Source: Entomortierella parvispora
Lineage: Eukaryota > Mortierellomycota > Mortierellomycetes > Mortierellales > Mortierellaceae
Reading direction: 5' to 3'
Assembly: GCA_963573315.1 (NCBI GenBank)
Contig: OY752146.1
Location: 1,550,001 to 1,614,000, forward strand
Length of the DNA stretch: 64,000 bases
The notes below the pieces were generated by a model. That model was not told the DNA's origin. It did no database searches and worked only from the letters and a program-made list of their open reading frames with translations. Shown piece by piece: positions 33,077 to 45,254 of the stretch. The first letter of the stretch is position 1. Each line of letters begins with the position of its first letter. Both the position numbers and the translations under genes were made by a program.

Positions 33077-35868
33077 CTACTGGAACTGGCACAACGTTGA
33101 AATAATCTCTCCATTCTGGAACTCTGCCTCAGCCTTCAGCTCAGTGCGTCTGAACAAATGTAAAACATAACAGAATGTTAGTGAAAAAGTCTTAAAAGTC
33201 CGTGTCATATTCAAGGATTTAAAACGCAGAAACTTACCCAAAGTAAAGACGGAGAGTAAAGATGACGGGAGTGCCAGGGGCTGCGCCGGGCATATGTGGC
33301 AGGGGGATAGTAAAGTCGCAGAGCTTTTGCACGCCAGCAGAGTCCACAAACTCGGGCGTATTCTCTCCATTGTAGACGTAGAGGGGCGAGGACAGGGGCT
33401 CGGGGTACTTGTGGGTGATATACTTTTTGCTGATGCATTCGTCCACAGAGATGGACTGGCCTGGTCGAACAAAAACCGAGAATCCATCACGGACACGGTA
33501 TTTACCATCTTGCATGTACTTCTTCTCAACAGGGTCACCGGGCTTATAGGCTCGGGTCGTGTCGACACCATACCAGCGGCGGGCCACACGGGACTGAATC
33601 GGTTGATGAGTCAAACCATGATAGACAGCCCCGCGAACTACGGCGAGATCTGGACGAGGGGGGTAACGGATCAAAGGCACTCGGTTCTCGAACTCCTGCT
33701 GGACTCTCTTGTGAAGATAGGGCGAAGATCCAAAGCCTCCGACCAAGAAAATGGCCGAGCACTGCTGAGACTGGAACAGCTGTCCGTCAATCAATCCCAG
33801 CACCTGGTTCACCACTGGATCGAAAACCATCTCGCGCATCTCCTGAGCTGAGATTGCCAACAATCCATCCTCCAGTCTAAGATCCAAATCCACCATATTG
33901 GCCACTGCGGCGGGCATCGAGATGAACGAGTCTTCATCACCATCGAACTGGGGCTTGTGCATGAACACAAACTCCTCCATGATCTGCGCCCAGGCCTTGG
34001 GTTGCAAATCGTACCGCTGCAACTTTTGGCGAACCAACATGGAGAAGTTCTCGTCCAAGAAACCCGATCCACAAGATGCACCGGATCCGCGCGTTACCTC
34101 TGTCAACGCACGTGTACCACTGCTGTAGTCGACCTGGAACACAATCAAATCGACCGTACCACCTCCAGCATCGCAAATCATGAAGCGATCTCCGTGGCGC
34201 AAGTTGAACTGCTCGCACTTCTTTTCGCAGTACATGGCTGCAGCCTCGGGCTCAGACACGAGGAGCAGACGATGAGCAGGGTCGGAAGGCTGGATCAGTC
34301 CAGCCTGGATGGCCGTTTGACGCATGACACCCTTGGCGGCATCCGTCCACATGGCAGGAACCGTGAGACAGTACTGGATATGCTGGGGGTTGACCATTCC
34401 GCCTCCGCTGTTCTTGATGATCTCGTTGATGGCGTGTGTGTGCATGGCACGGAGGTAGTCGCTAATGGCCGATTGAGGGTTGATGGCCCTGGGGAGAGGG
34501 GGCAAGTACGGCGCCAGGTCTTGGTCCAAGAACAACTTGAATTTTTGCAAGAGATCAATGTTGCGGGCCTGAGGCGTCAGCATGGCAGCCTTGGCAGCGT
34601 ATCCCCACGAATGCATCTGGTCCGTTTCCTTGGTGTAGGCGCTGACAGTGGGGACCTTTCCGTAGAGGTTAGCTTGGTGAGGCCTAAGAATAGTCGAGAT
34701 CTGCGTTAGCACAGTGTGGGCTGTCCCATGCCATGTATGATGATACAATTATCCAGCCCTTGTGGAGACGGGCTTTCGTTACCATGTGGTCATCTCAAGA
34801 ACATCGCCGTTGCTCTTGAACGCATAGGCGATACCGGAGAAGGTCGTTCCTGGGACAACAGAGAGTGAAGGCACATTCGTTAGAGTTGAGTTCTATTGCA
34901 TCCAGTCAGGGCGTCTCATTTCTTCCTTTCATTGCTGGGAATGATGAGCATATATTGATGACATGACAAGCGGCATTGCATCCATGGCGGGCAGCATCCT
35001 CATCCTCGTCTTCCTCATCCAGTCGTGCTTTCTGCAGCTTTTGCTCCACCTCTCCCGTCCTGTGGTCCTCTCTGTCCTTGTTGTCTCCTCCTTTTGACTC
35101 CCCGAGGACAGGGCTCTCCTCTCCTGCATATATCCTCGAGAGAGAAAACAAGAGATCCCAGATCATCCATCCTGCATTGCATTGCATCCTTCACTCCCAG
35201 TCTGCCTTACCGAAATCAATGGCAACCAGGAGAGGGTATTCGCTGCCAATCGTGGCGTTGGGTCTTGGTTGCACTTGCTGCTGCTGCTGAGGAGGTGGAG
35301 ACGCGACCTGACCGGGCTGACCAGGGTATCCAGGCTGCCCGTAGCCTTGCTGCTGCTGCTGAACTGGGCCAGCATCGGGAGGGAGACTATATGATAATGG
35401 CTGGATGGAGACTGTCGAAGCAGCAGGCTGCTGTTGATGCTGCTGTTGCTGTTGCTGTTGCTGTTGTTGTTGTTGTTGGTACGCCAACTGCTGTTGCTGT
35501 GCGTCTGCATAGCCGCCATAGGGCTGCTGTTGCTGTTGCTGATACTGCTGCTGCTGTTGCTGCATCTGGGGGTCGACCTGGCCATAGGGGTTGTAGGCAC
35601 CCGAGGTAGGAGGAGGGGGTGCCTGGCCGCCATAAGGGTCGGGGTGACCTCCAGGGGCAGGTGCCTGATTCTGGTAGTAGCCCTGCTGAGACTGTCCCTG
35701 GTAGTACTGCTGCTGCTGTCCAGGCTGGGGATAACCACCATAGACGCCGGCGGGAGCTTGCGAGGGCGAGTCATAGCCTTGCTGCTGCTGGCCTGCGTTC
35801 TGCTTCTGGAGTGCGGCCTGGTAGAGCTGGCGCTGCTGGGCAATGTGGGCGGGGACTTGGTCGGCCAT
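33077..35868 (-). CDS. HSPA12-type Hsp70-like ATPase with Gln-rich N-terminal domain
   Basis: Minus-strand exons 35868-35211, 34849-34783, 34683-33238 and 33149-33077 give 747 residues. Residues 1 to about 212 are Gln/Pro/Tyr/Gly-rich with a run of 13 Gln, of prion-like composition. An actin-fold ATPase of the HSPA12 family follows: phosphate loop 1 IDFGTTFSGIAYAF (joined across intron 1), VPAMWTDAAKGVMRQTA, SEPEAAAMY, phosphate loop 2 CDAGGGTVDL and adenosine motif VGGFGSSPYL. The C-terminus is short and beta-rich and lacks the classical Hsp70 peptide-binding domain. HSPA12 relatives are expanded in many Mucoromycota and their clients are unknown. The start Met at 35868 is the first that keeps the Q-rich head; 21 upstream codons are also open. 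Confidence 0.82.
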
Positions 35869-36693
35869 TGGAAGGATGGATGGATGAGGAGAGATGGAGA
35901 GAAGAGATGAAGGGAAGGGGGGATAGGACAAGAAGGCGTCTGCAGATGAGAGGAGAGGGGCCTGTCTGTCTGCAGATGCGAAGGAAAGAGAGGATGGGGT
36001 GAGAAGAAAGGAAGAAAGGAAGAAGAAAGAGAAAAAAAGAAAGCAAAGGAAACGTTTTTTTGGTCCTTATTCTCCCTTTGGGTCTGGATGTGTGTGTCCA
36101 TCGAGCATCGCTCCTCTCCTGTCTTCTCTTCTCTTGTCTTCTTGCTCTTGTTTGTTCGCTCATCGTGAGTGTGTGCATGGCCCATTTATGCTCTCTTCTT
36201 TAATGTCCACAAGCACCCTTTTGGCCCTGTCTCTTTGTCCATGCCCATGCCCACCATCCGCATCCTCGGGAAAACGGTCCTAGGCCAAGGCATGCCGCTC
36301 TGTCCCCGTATTCCAAAGTCGTGTCTCCTCCCTTCCGTTGTCCTCCTCCACCTCCACCGGCAATTGCGTGAAGAAGAGGAAGAGGAGCAACACTGAACAA
36401 AAGAAAGGAACAAAGGATTGACCTCTATCTCTCTCGTCGATGACGCGCTTTGGTTCTGAACGCGACTGCCTCCAATGCGCCTTTAAAATCGCCTCTCTTC
36501 TGCGCACCGCTCTTTTCTCTTTTTCTTCTCCTCTCGTCCGTTTCCCACATACGCCTCTGCCATCCATTCTGTTCTTCCCACCCTTTCTTTTGTTCTCCAC
36601 TTCACTTTACCTTTTCCTACCAGATCAGACCAGACCAGATCGACCTCTCCCTCCCTCTCTCCCCACCGCCTTTCACTCCCATCTTCGCCCACC
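35869..36693. promoter_or_regulatory. Divergent upstream region of HSPA12-like and FMP46-like genes
   Basis: The two start codons point away from each other across 825 bases. The region is CT/GA-rich on both sides, with a purine-rich block (35990-36050) and repeated CAGATCAGACCAGAC sequence near 36622-36640. No gene was recognised; several ORFs here are low-complexity. Confidence 0.5.
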
Positions 36694-37057
36694 ATGTCCT
36701 TCCGCCTCCCAAAGTTCCCCATGCTCACCCTCTTTCACAACCCTGCAAGCGACGTCAGCAACCAGGCTCTCAAGCTCCTCCGTCAAGCTTCTGTCAACTA
36801 CAAGTTTGACATTGATCTCATCGACTCAAAGACGGCCCCTACCCATCAACAGGTCTCCAACATTGTCGAATATCTCGGCAAGGGCTCAGCCGCCACCGGC
36901 TGTGCTCAGATCCTCAGCCCAGAAGCTCCCAAGGCTTCTACCGTGGCCGAGGTCCAAAAGATTTTGGATGCTAATCCCGGTTATTTAGCAAAGCCCTTGG
37001 TCGTCGATTGGAACAAGGGCAAAGCCATTGTCGCAGTGGTAAAGTGAACTAGGATCT

Positions 37058-37094
<37 letters not shown>

Positions 37095-37233
37095 GTGCGT
37101 GTGGAAAAGGGAATTTTAAAAAGTCGTTGAGCTGACGTATTTTTTTTTCATTCTTCTTCCTTCATTGGTCTCCTTTTTGCAGCCTGCCACAAAGGTCAAC
37201 GAGATGGTCAAGGATGTCGGTGAAACTGAGTAG
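36694..37233 (+). CDS. FMP46: FMP46/DUF1687 thioredoxin-like mitochondrial protein
   Basis: Exons 36694-37038 and 37183-37233 give 131 residues, close to the 133 of yeast Fmp46. The start (LPKFPMLTLFHNPASDVSNQ) and the thioredoxin-like fold with ILDANPGYLAKPLVVDWNKGKA match the DUF1687 family of putative mitochondrial redox proteins. No CxxC is present; as known for the family, activity is not established. The intron contains a GT dinucleotide run of about 30 bases. The gene converges on the transglutaminase-like gene, with 174 bases between stop codons. Confidence 0.8.
37063..37092 (+). repeat. (GT)n microsatellite in FMP46 intron
   Basis: About 14 to 15 uninterrupted TG/GT units lie just inside the 5' end of the intron that starts at 37039. 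Confidence 0.85.
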
Positions 37234-37407
37234 TAGTACAGTAGTCCTCAAGATTGCAGATATAAACTTTTTTTTAATTGTAAACTGGGCAGTGGGCGGG
37301 CATTAGCTGGTATAGTCTGGATTTGGATTCAACTTGGGCTGGGACTGACGGGAACTTTTTTTTTTTTTTTTTTTTTTTTTTGCAGTGCGTGAGTGTGTGG
37401 ATGCTTT

Positions 37408-39544
37408 TTATACGGCATCGAAAACGGCAGCAAAACTGAACGCGTATTCAGAATTCATGTTGACAATCTTCCACTGGCCTGCTCCCAACACCTTCTTGAT
37501 CTCAAAGAGACCCGGTTGCACCTGAGGCAAGCGCTCGGGCATGCCACCCTCGGGCGATTGCAATGCCAAGGCCGGGACCACACCCTTCTCCACATCAAAG
37601 ACGCGGACCTTGATCGTCTGGGGCACATTCTTCTTCACATGAGCCTCCATAGGCTCCAGGACCGAGAAGGAGAAACCCTTGACCACATATTGCTGCAGCA
37701 TGGGTTTGGCCGCCCGACCAGATCCTTCGTTGATGACGCGGAAGCTCAAACATTGGGGTCCATTCTTGGTCTGGTCACCACCTGGAGGCCAACCAAAGAC
37801 GTTCAGCTCGCCTTGACCGGACGAAGGACAGAATCCCTTGACAGACATCCAGACGTACTTTGCGTCATCCTTTAGCCATTGACAAGAAGTCGGTACAGAT
37901 TGACCCTTCCAGTTCAAGCGGGCTACAATCTTGCCAGCTTGGCCGTCCGAGGGTCGCTTCTTCAGGCGGACTTCGAGCTCGATCGAATCGTCCTTGGTGC
38001 GGATGACCTGACCGCGGTGTTTGCCGGCAAGCTTGATACCAAGACCCCAGGACTCGGGCTTGATCGATGGGAGGTTTCTAAAGACCTTTTCCTGGATTGG
38101 GGGATCCAAGAACTGCTCACGGGGATCATCGGGCCAGTGGGTGTAGATCAAACGGTTGGGTCGAAGCAAGAAGAAGAAGGGACGGAACAACTTGCGGAAA
38201 GAACGGGTGGACAGATCACAGACACCAGCACCCCAGGTGGAGTCAATCAACAGGTATTCGCCATCGATCGTCACGGCGTTCCAGGCATGGGGACTACCCA
38301 GACGTTCGTCGCCGACCTGAATATCGACACCACGAGCGACACCAATGACCTTCTTGACATCAAGTCCTGCGGGCTCGGCCAGGGCAATGAACAGGTTGGC
38401 GTAACCCTCACAGACAGCCTTGCGGTTATGGAGCACACCTTCGGGAGACTGGTCACCATAGTGTCCAGACATGAAGGCGGGCACGTCGTACACAATGTTG
38501 TTGGTCATCCAGGTAAAGATGGTCCGGAGTTGTGAGACCTTGTCCCCAGCACAGGGTGTGGTCAAATAATCCGACAGGGCTGGGATCGACGCCATCTTGG
38601 AGGAAGGGCAGGACCGGGCCAATTCATCTTCACGCGAGAAATCAATAGAGTCCACATCCAATCTTTGGCCACGGAAGGACGGCGCCAGCAGGGGTTGGGA
38701 TCGCCTAAGTAAATTGATAAATTGGGAAATGAAGATAAAGAGCAAAGACGCGAAAAGAGGAAAAAATAGAGATTAGAATATGAAATCAGGATACTACCAA
38801 CAGTCCATGACAAAAAAAAAAGCTCAGTCCACCAACTTACTTGAGAAGGGAGATAGAGTCCTCGGGCATACCTTCCCCAGAGTAGGCGGAGGTGGCATGG
38901 TGGACAACCTGGCCGTTGTGGGTCGTGGTCGTTGACGTTGACGTTGACGTATGGTGCTCGACCGCAGGCGTTGGCCGGGTCAAGGTTGTTTGGCGCAACT
39001 TCTCAGACAGGTCATCAAAGACACCATTGCCATTCTCCTGGCGAATGATCTGAGGCAGGACGGGGGCCTGGGATTGAACAGGAGCCGGTCGCTGTTGCTG
39101 AGGCTGCTGTTGGACCGGAGCAGGGACAGGAACAGGCCGCTGTTGCTGCTGTTGTTGGACCGGGGCAGGTCGCTGTTGCTGCTGTTGTTGGACCGGGGCA
39201 GGTCGCTGTTGCTGCTGCTGCTGTGGCGGTGGAGGGGACTGGATGGAGTTGCGTTTTTCAGATGACGAGTTGTTACCGGGCAAGACCTTCTTGAGCGAGG
39301 AGAAGAATCCGCCGCTCCTGCGTTTTGGCTCTGGTTCTTGTTGAACAGGAACAGGGCGGGAGGAGAACTGCTGCTGAGGCTGGGGCTGGGGTGCACCTTG
39401 GACGGCGGGCTTTTTGGTCGTTGTTGTGGTCGTGGTGGTAATACGTGTGGGTTGACCGGGAGTCTCGACGGTCGTGACAACGGTCGTCACACCATTCACG
39501 GTGGTGGTCTTTGTCGAGGTTTTGGTGCCGGGAACTTGACTCAT
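37408..39544 (-). CDS. Transglutaminase-like (KY-type) protein with Gln/Pro repeat N-terminus
   Basis: Minus-strand exons 39544-38841 and 38704-37408 give 666 residues. The N-terminal 235 residues are low-complexity: a Thr-rich start, then three near-identical QQQQQQRPAPV-type repeats (DNA period about 33 bases, 39120-39235). The second part holds a transglutaminase-like papain fold: KAVCEGYANLF (Cys333), SPHAWNAV (His374) and LIDSTWGAG (Asp389) form the catalytic triad. The C-terminal 250 residues are beta-rich and resemble the KY/kyphoscoliosis-peptidase family. With all three residues present it could be a cysteine peptidase or transglutaminase; in fungi related domains act in cytokinesis (Cyk3). 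The substrate cannot be told from sequence. Confidence 0.8.
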
Positions 39545-42500
39545 GTTGGACGAGTATTAGGGGAAAAGATTATAGGGGAACTTTTAGAGATGCCAGAGGG
39601 CTATTAAGAATATGGCTGTCGGGAGGATAGAAGCGAAGGGAGGAAGGAGGAGGAGAAAGGAGATAGAAAGGGTCGCGGTTAGAGATTTGCAAGCAAAAAA
39701 AAAAAAAAAAAAAAAAAAATCGTGGGCAATTGAGTCTTGTGGGCTCAATTTTATGTATCTCGCGCGAGAGAGGGCGGGAGAGATGTGCGGATGGCAAGGG
39801 GTTCACGTCTGACAAAACAAAAGGCAGAATTGCGAGGGAAGATGCCAGAAGACGCCAGAATGTCAGTCAGTCAGAGGGCCTCAGGAAACTGCCACTGCTG
39901 ACAAGGGCAGTAAAGTGAATAGAAACGAGGGATCAAAGGAGGACCTCGAGGGGTTGAAGGGACTGAGAACCGGTAAAGACAGAATAGAAAAAAGGACTGG
40001 ACCATTGGAGGGAAAACAAACAAAAAGAGGGCATCGAAATGTCGGGATATCGTGGCAAGAGTGTGTCAAGGTTGAGGGGGTTCTGCCTTTCAGTCCAAAG
40101 CTGCAGTGGGTTGATCATTGAGCGATGATCGTATGGTATGGGAGGCGCCTTCCCTGTTGGACCATCGTGGTCCTGGGATGGGATGAGAGCCTTCCTCTTT
40201 TCTCTTTCCTTTTTTTTTGTTTTCTTGCCTCAGCAGGAAAGCAACGTGCCAGGGTGCACAGAAAATCAGCTCGTTGTTGCTGGGTTTTGTTTTTTTTGTC
40301 CTTTGGCCTGGAACACGAAATCCTCGTTTTTTGTGTTTTGCGTCTGTGTGCGCCATGGACAACCACCATGCCCCGCCCTGTCCTCGTGGTTTGCGCCATC
40401 AATTGAAAAAGGACTAAAAGGCGGATGACGGTGGAGTTGGTGTGGGTGTGTTGGTGCAACGGTTCTTTTCTTTCTTTGGGCGTTTCCGACTGTTTTTTCG
40501 AGGTCACGACTGACCATGGCCCAAAACAAAAACGCGTGTTGCTGATCTACTCCACTATCCCTCTTATCCTATCCTATCCCTCTGCGTGTTCCTGAACCAA
40601 CAATTGAAAGCGGAAGCAGTAAAAACCGCCACCAGGGCTGGGAGGGAGGAGGGGTTCGACTTACACTGGGAAAGGATATGAACTAGGCTACTTTTTTTGG
40701 GTGCTTGAGGGTGGCGTTGAACAGACGTATATGTAGAAAAGAATGAAAAGAAGACGGAGACCAAGTAGGAATGGGTATACAAAGAAAGGTGAGGTACTTT
40801 TTTTGGGTTGTTTTTCGTAAAGCGGAATGAATGGAGAAGGAAGGAAGGGTTGGATGAATGAAAGAAAGAAGAGAGTCGGAATTAAAGGGTAGGAGCCGGA
40901 GGCGGAATAAGAGCGAAAATTAGGAATAGGAGGGAAAGGGATGGTGAGGTGAGGACGAGGAATATCTGTGAGGGGCTGAAGGGAAGAAGAGAGGAAAGGC
41001 GGTTGCGAGGTTGTGGTGATGCGTTTGGATGCGGTTGGGACAAGCGGCGGTCCTTGGTCTTTATGCAAAAACGCGATGAGGTGCCCCGTTCCCAAATTTC
41101 GCTTGGCCTCGCTTTGCTTCGCTCTTTGGTCCATGAAAGGGCGCCCGAACCTTTGACATCGACTTGGTGACGAGTGGGTTGGTTCTCTGACTGGTGGTTT
41201 TGTCTGACCCCTCGATCGAAGGGTATTGTTTGTTTATGTTTATGTTTTGCATTACCATTCAATTGAATAGAAAGGGCCCAAGAGATAAAGACCCGGAGGC
41301 CCTTGCTGCTTGCCGCGCTCAATTTTTTTCTCTGTGCAACAGCAACACTGAAGAGCAACCGACAGTCAGCTGGGAACAATCCAAACAAGCACAGGCGGGC
41401 GAAGGGAAGGTCATTGGCAATGACGAAGATGGACAGAACGAGAAGAAAGAGACCCAGAGCGCCCCAGGGTCGCGCGGGTCACTTTTCAATGTCCTTTGAC
41501 TCATGCATTTGGCTTTCGAGGCGTCCTCGCCCAGCCCACCCCCCATCGTCGGCAATGCATGCAGAAAAAGAAAGAAAGAAAAAAAAATGAGAAAAAATTC
41601 GACAAATGGAATGTAGCAGATCGCTTGTGGCTCCAGTCTTTGAGAGTGGTTAGTCATCCTAGCTTCTCAAAGACGCTCGTCCCTTGATGTATGTTCATAT
41701 GTTCATATACCCTATCCCGCTTCCTCTTCCCCTTCCCCCTCATTATTCAGCCCTACGGATTTTGCGCGAAGGACTCTCTCTCTGCAGCTCTCCATTGGAA
41801 GCTTGGAAAGGGATCAAAACACCTTTTCCTGCAAACAAACAAGCGTCGGCAGTAAGCACGACTGCAGGGATGAAGGAGGACAGAGCTGCAAAAAAAAACA
41901 AGATGCAAACAAAAAGAGCTGTTTCTTCCTTTCCACAGGGATGTTTCCTCCGGATGCAAATGGCTGAGACAACCTTGCTAAGCAAGCATTTGAGAGCAGA
42001 TCTCGACCATGAAGAACAAACAGGGATGGGCGCGCCTTGTTTTTTTTACTTTTTATTTTGCATGGTCATTATTTTTGCCTCGTGCAGCTCCACGGAGAAA
42101 AGGTAGGAGGTCAAAAAAAATCTTGAAAGGAAAAGGATCTTGAAAGAGAAAGCCAGAAGAGACAACTCTGTGGGGGTTGACATTTGGATCCAAGGTCGCA
42201 GGACTGGCAGGGTCGGTGACTGAAAGGAAAGAAGCTCACCATTTCGTCTTTCTTCTCTTGCTGTCCACGAGGGAAGAGAGAATGAGCAGGAGGAGGAGAA
42301 GGAATGAAGGAAGGAGAACGGAAGCTACTTGACAAATCAGATTCATAGGCGAAATTGCTTTCTAGGAGCCTCGGGGGAGCGACAATGCTATCCTAGCCAA
42401 GATCGCACAGCAAGGGCTATCGACGCGTGCTAGTCGATTCGGAAATGCTCCTTTGAGCATGCTTGCTCTTTGGCGAGACCAAAAAAAAAAAAGGACTGCA

Positions 42501-45254
42501 TGGTCTTGCTCGGAGAAGGTGTTCTCTCTCTTTCCATCTCATCCATCCTAGGGGCAAAGAAAAAAGAACAGACCAATAGACCTTACCCGAAAGCTTCAGG
42601 TACACACAAAGGCTACATCCATCCGCATCCCACAGCTGAGCTAGAAAAAAAAAAGAAAAAGTATCCCTTTTTCTGACGCGACAAGGGAAGTGTCCAGTGC
42701 AGGAATCCTTCCGAAGGTTTGTCGCGAGATCGCCCTTTTCCCCCCCACCCCTTCCCTTTCTTCGCCGTCCAACTTTGATAATGATGGTCGAGTCCAGAGC
42801 CCTCGCTGTATGATGCAGACTGCACGCCATCGGCCTTTCCCCCCCTTCCTGCGCTCATAATTGATTCCCAATGACATCCTCGGATCCTTTGTTTACAGTA
42901 CAGTACATGTACCTGTGTCTTGGGTTGCTTTTCTGTGCACCCGAGATCTAGCGTGGTCTAGCTTATCGGAGCAAATTGGCCATTCATCCCCAAAACACGA
43001 CGTTTTCTCCATGTTTGGGCAGCTGAGAGCAATTGAGGGTGAACGTGCGTGGAGTGCGCGCGCGAGAGAGCGCGTACAGCGTGATGGATGTGGTTCCCAG
43101 TCCTCTTCATTGCCCTGGAAACCATTACGTCGTGCAGACATGCAAGAACCCGCGTGGTCGCACCCTTCAAACATGATGGTCATTTTATTCGAGGAGCCTC
43201 AATTTTGCGAACCACCCTGTCGACTTTATCTGTCCGTCAAGGGTCGACCTCGGCTAATCAAAGAAGTCACAGAGAGCAATGGGCTGGAGAGAGAGAGAAG
43301 GAAGCCATGACCCATGAAATAGATGCGATCGTTTACTCATGACAGATGCAGAACTGGCATGTTTGGGCAACGCAGGGGTAAGAAGGGAATGGGGCACAAG
43401 ACAACGCAAACACTGCAGGCTATTTCTACATGCCTGATTTCCCAAGCACTCGTTCGTCCCTTGGGCAGTAGCCTTATTACCTTATTTACGTCCAACACCT
43501 GACGACCCTGGGGCGGGAAATGACCAGTTCATGCAGTCATAGATCTGGGTCAGTGTCCTCTTCCAGGAGCTTGCGTCCCCCCATTGAGGTGATACAGGCC
43601 CTGCACCACTGACGAGTCTGCATGTGTGTTTGTGTGTTTGTGTGCTTGTGTTTTGCGTGGAGGCTTGGCCATTCCGGCCCCCCCTGCGGGCTGCGGCCCC
43701 TCGAAAAGAGGGAAAGGAAACACTTTTTTTTTTTTTTTTTTTTTTTTGGTTGCCACACATCCGCTTCTGCACCGCCTTGATCCTGCAATTTTTTTGTGCT
43801 GTGCGTTTGCGTTATTTATTCTTGTGTGTGCATGAACCAGGAGGATCGTCGTCAGCAAAGAGGGAGCAAGAAAGCGCCTTGTTTTGTTGCAGAGCGGTGG
43901 TCGACTTTTGGGCGGTGATGTCTTCACATTTCCCCTGTTTGGGTTCCTGCTATTGTCCCCCTTCTGCGTAGAAGGACGAGGACGCGTCTGTGTTCGACCC
44001 AACGCACGGGAATCTTGCTTCTTTTTTACCGGCCGGGTGCAATTCCGACAGCGACCAAAGTTCAAGGGCCGGTGTTTTGACACTCTGATCTGCACTTTAG
44101 AAGTTTTGAACCGCCTCTGTCGCTCTTCACCTCTGCCGAGGATTGGGGACGACTCGGCTACAGGCCACGTCAGGTGGAGGAGTTGTCCTGGAGTTTCCCT
44201 GGATCGTCACCAGAGATGGAATGGAGCGAAATGTCGACCTTCCGGCCGACCAACCAAGGAGCAAAGAACAAACAGAGTTGGGACTCAAGGTTCAATAAGG
44301 GGTTGCGTCGAGGGTTCGAACCAAGAACCCGCGAGGCAAGCAAGGCAGGCAAGGCGCGAACTGCCAATGGTATCCACGATCAAGAGACGACGGCAAAGAG
44401 GACGGCAACATTGACGAGCAGTCGAGCAGACGAGCAGGTGAGCACACAGCCGAGGAACAGCAGCGATGGATGTTTGTAGGGAAAACAGTCTCTTGCCTAT
44501 GAGCAAGAAGGAGACACACAGAGAGAGAGACGAAGCAACTGCATGGGTCAGAAAGGGAACAGAGACAGAGAGAGAAAGGAGATGCTGCTCATCAAGAACC
44601 CAAAGACGCATCGAGAGAAGGATGACCCTTTGTTCTTTGTTCGATGTCGTTGTTTCCATCAGCAGGTCATTTGTTTGCATCTGGTGGTTCATCCTCATCA
44701 GACAGACAGGCAAGCGTACAGTGCTCATTGTTTGTTCCCACACTCATACTCTCTCATGCCCTCATTCATACACATTTACACATTCACTCGCTTCACCCGG
44801 TCTCTCCCTCTGTTTGCACACACACACGCCTCTAGGACTCATCTCTTGCAACATATTCATATCTGCACATCGCATCCTTCCTCCTTTGAAGAGTCCAATC
44901 CCCCAATTCCTCTTAAGCGCCCTCGTCCGTCTGTCCCTGTGAGCCGTTGCTCCTGTTAGCGTAGCGTTGCTCCTTCTTTCTTCTCCCCTTCTCGTCTTCA
45001 CTTTACACCGTCCCCACTCCTCTATCCTCTCTCTCCATTGTCGTTCCTCCCCCTTTGTTCTTTGTTTCCTTCCTTGCAAGGAGACACCTTCACTCCTCCT
45101 CCTCGCGTGTTGTCGATCTTCTCCTTCCTCCCTTTCCCCACACTCTCAATCCACCTTCCCCCCCCTCTCTCACTACCTTATCTACCCCGCAACGGAACCA
45201 GTACAAGCGACCTGCTAAACTTGATCCCCTCTTGCCCCCTTGCCCCACGCTACC
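39545..45254. other. 5.7-kb stretch without a recognisable gene
   Basis: Upstream of both the transglutaminase-like gene and the zinc-cluster gene. All ORFs are short or of biased composition and none resembles a known family. Features seen: a 24-base A run (39695-39719), a T run (about 43722-43747), an alternating GCGC/GAGA stretch (43050-43075), GT-rich DNA (43620-43650) and a long CT-rich leader (44960-45240). A palindromic GGTTCGAACC at 44313-44322 resembles a tRNA B box but has no tRNA around it. The region could hold long leaders, non-coding RNA or enhancers of the transcription factor. Confidence 0.6.

Noticed and set aside
40688-41388. Overlapping minus-strand frames of 148 and 168 codons
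   Set aside because: Both are of skewed Ser/Pro/Leu/Phe composition over GA-rich DNA, without splice pattern or family match.
43550-44095. Minus-strand frame of 181 codons in the gene-free stretch
   Set aside because: It includes a translated poly-A/T run (Lys run) and Thr/His repeats, and shows no similarity to any family.
44313-44322. GGTTCGAACC resembling a tRNA B box
   Set aside because: Neither strand has a pairing T stem, an anticodon arm or an acceptor stem around it.
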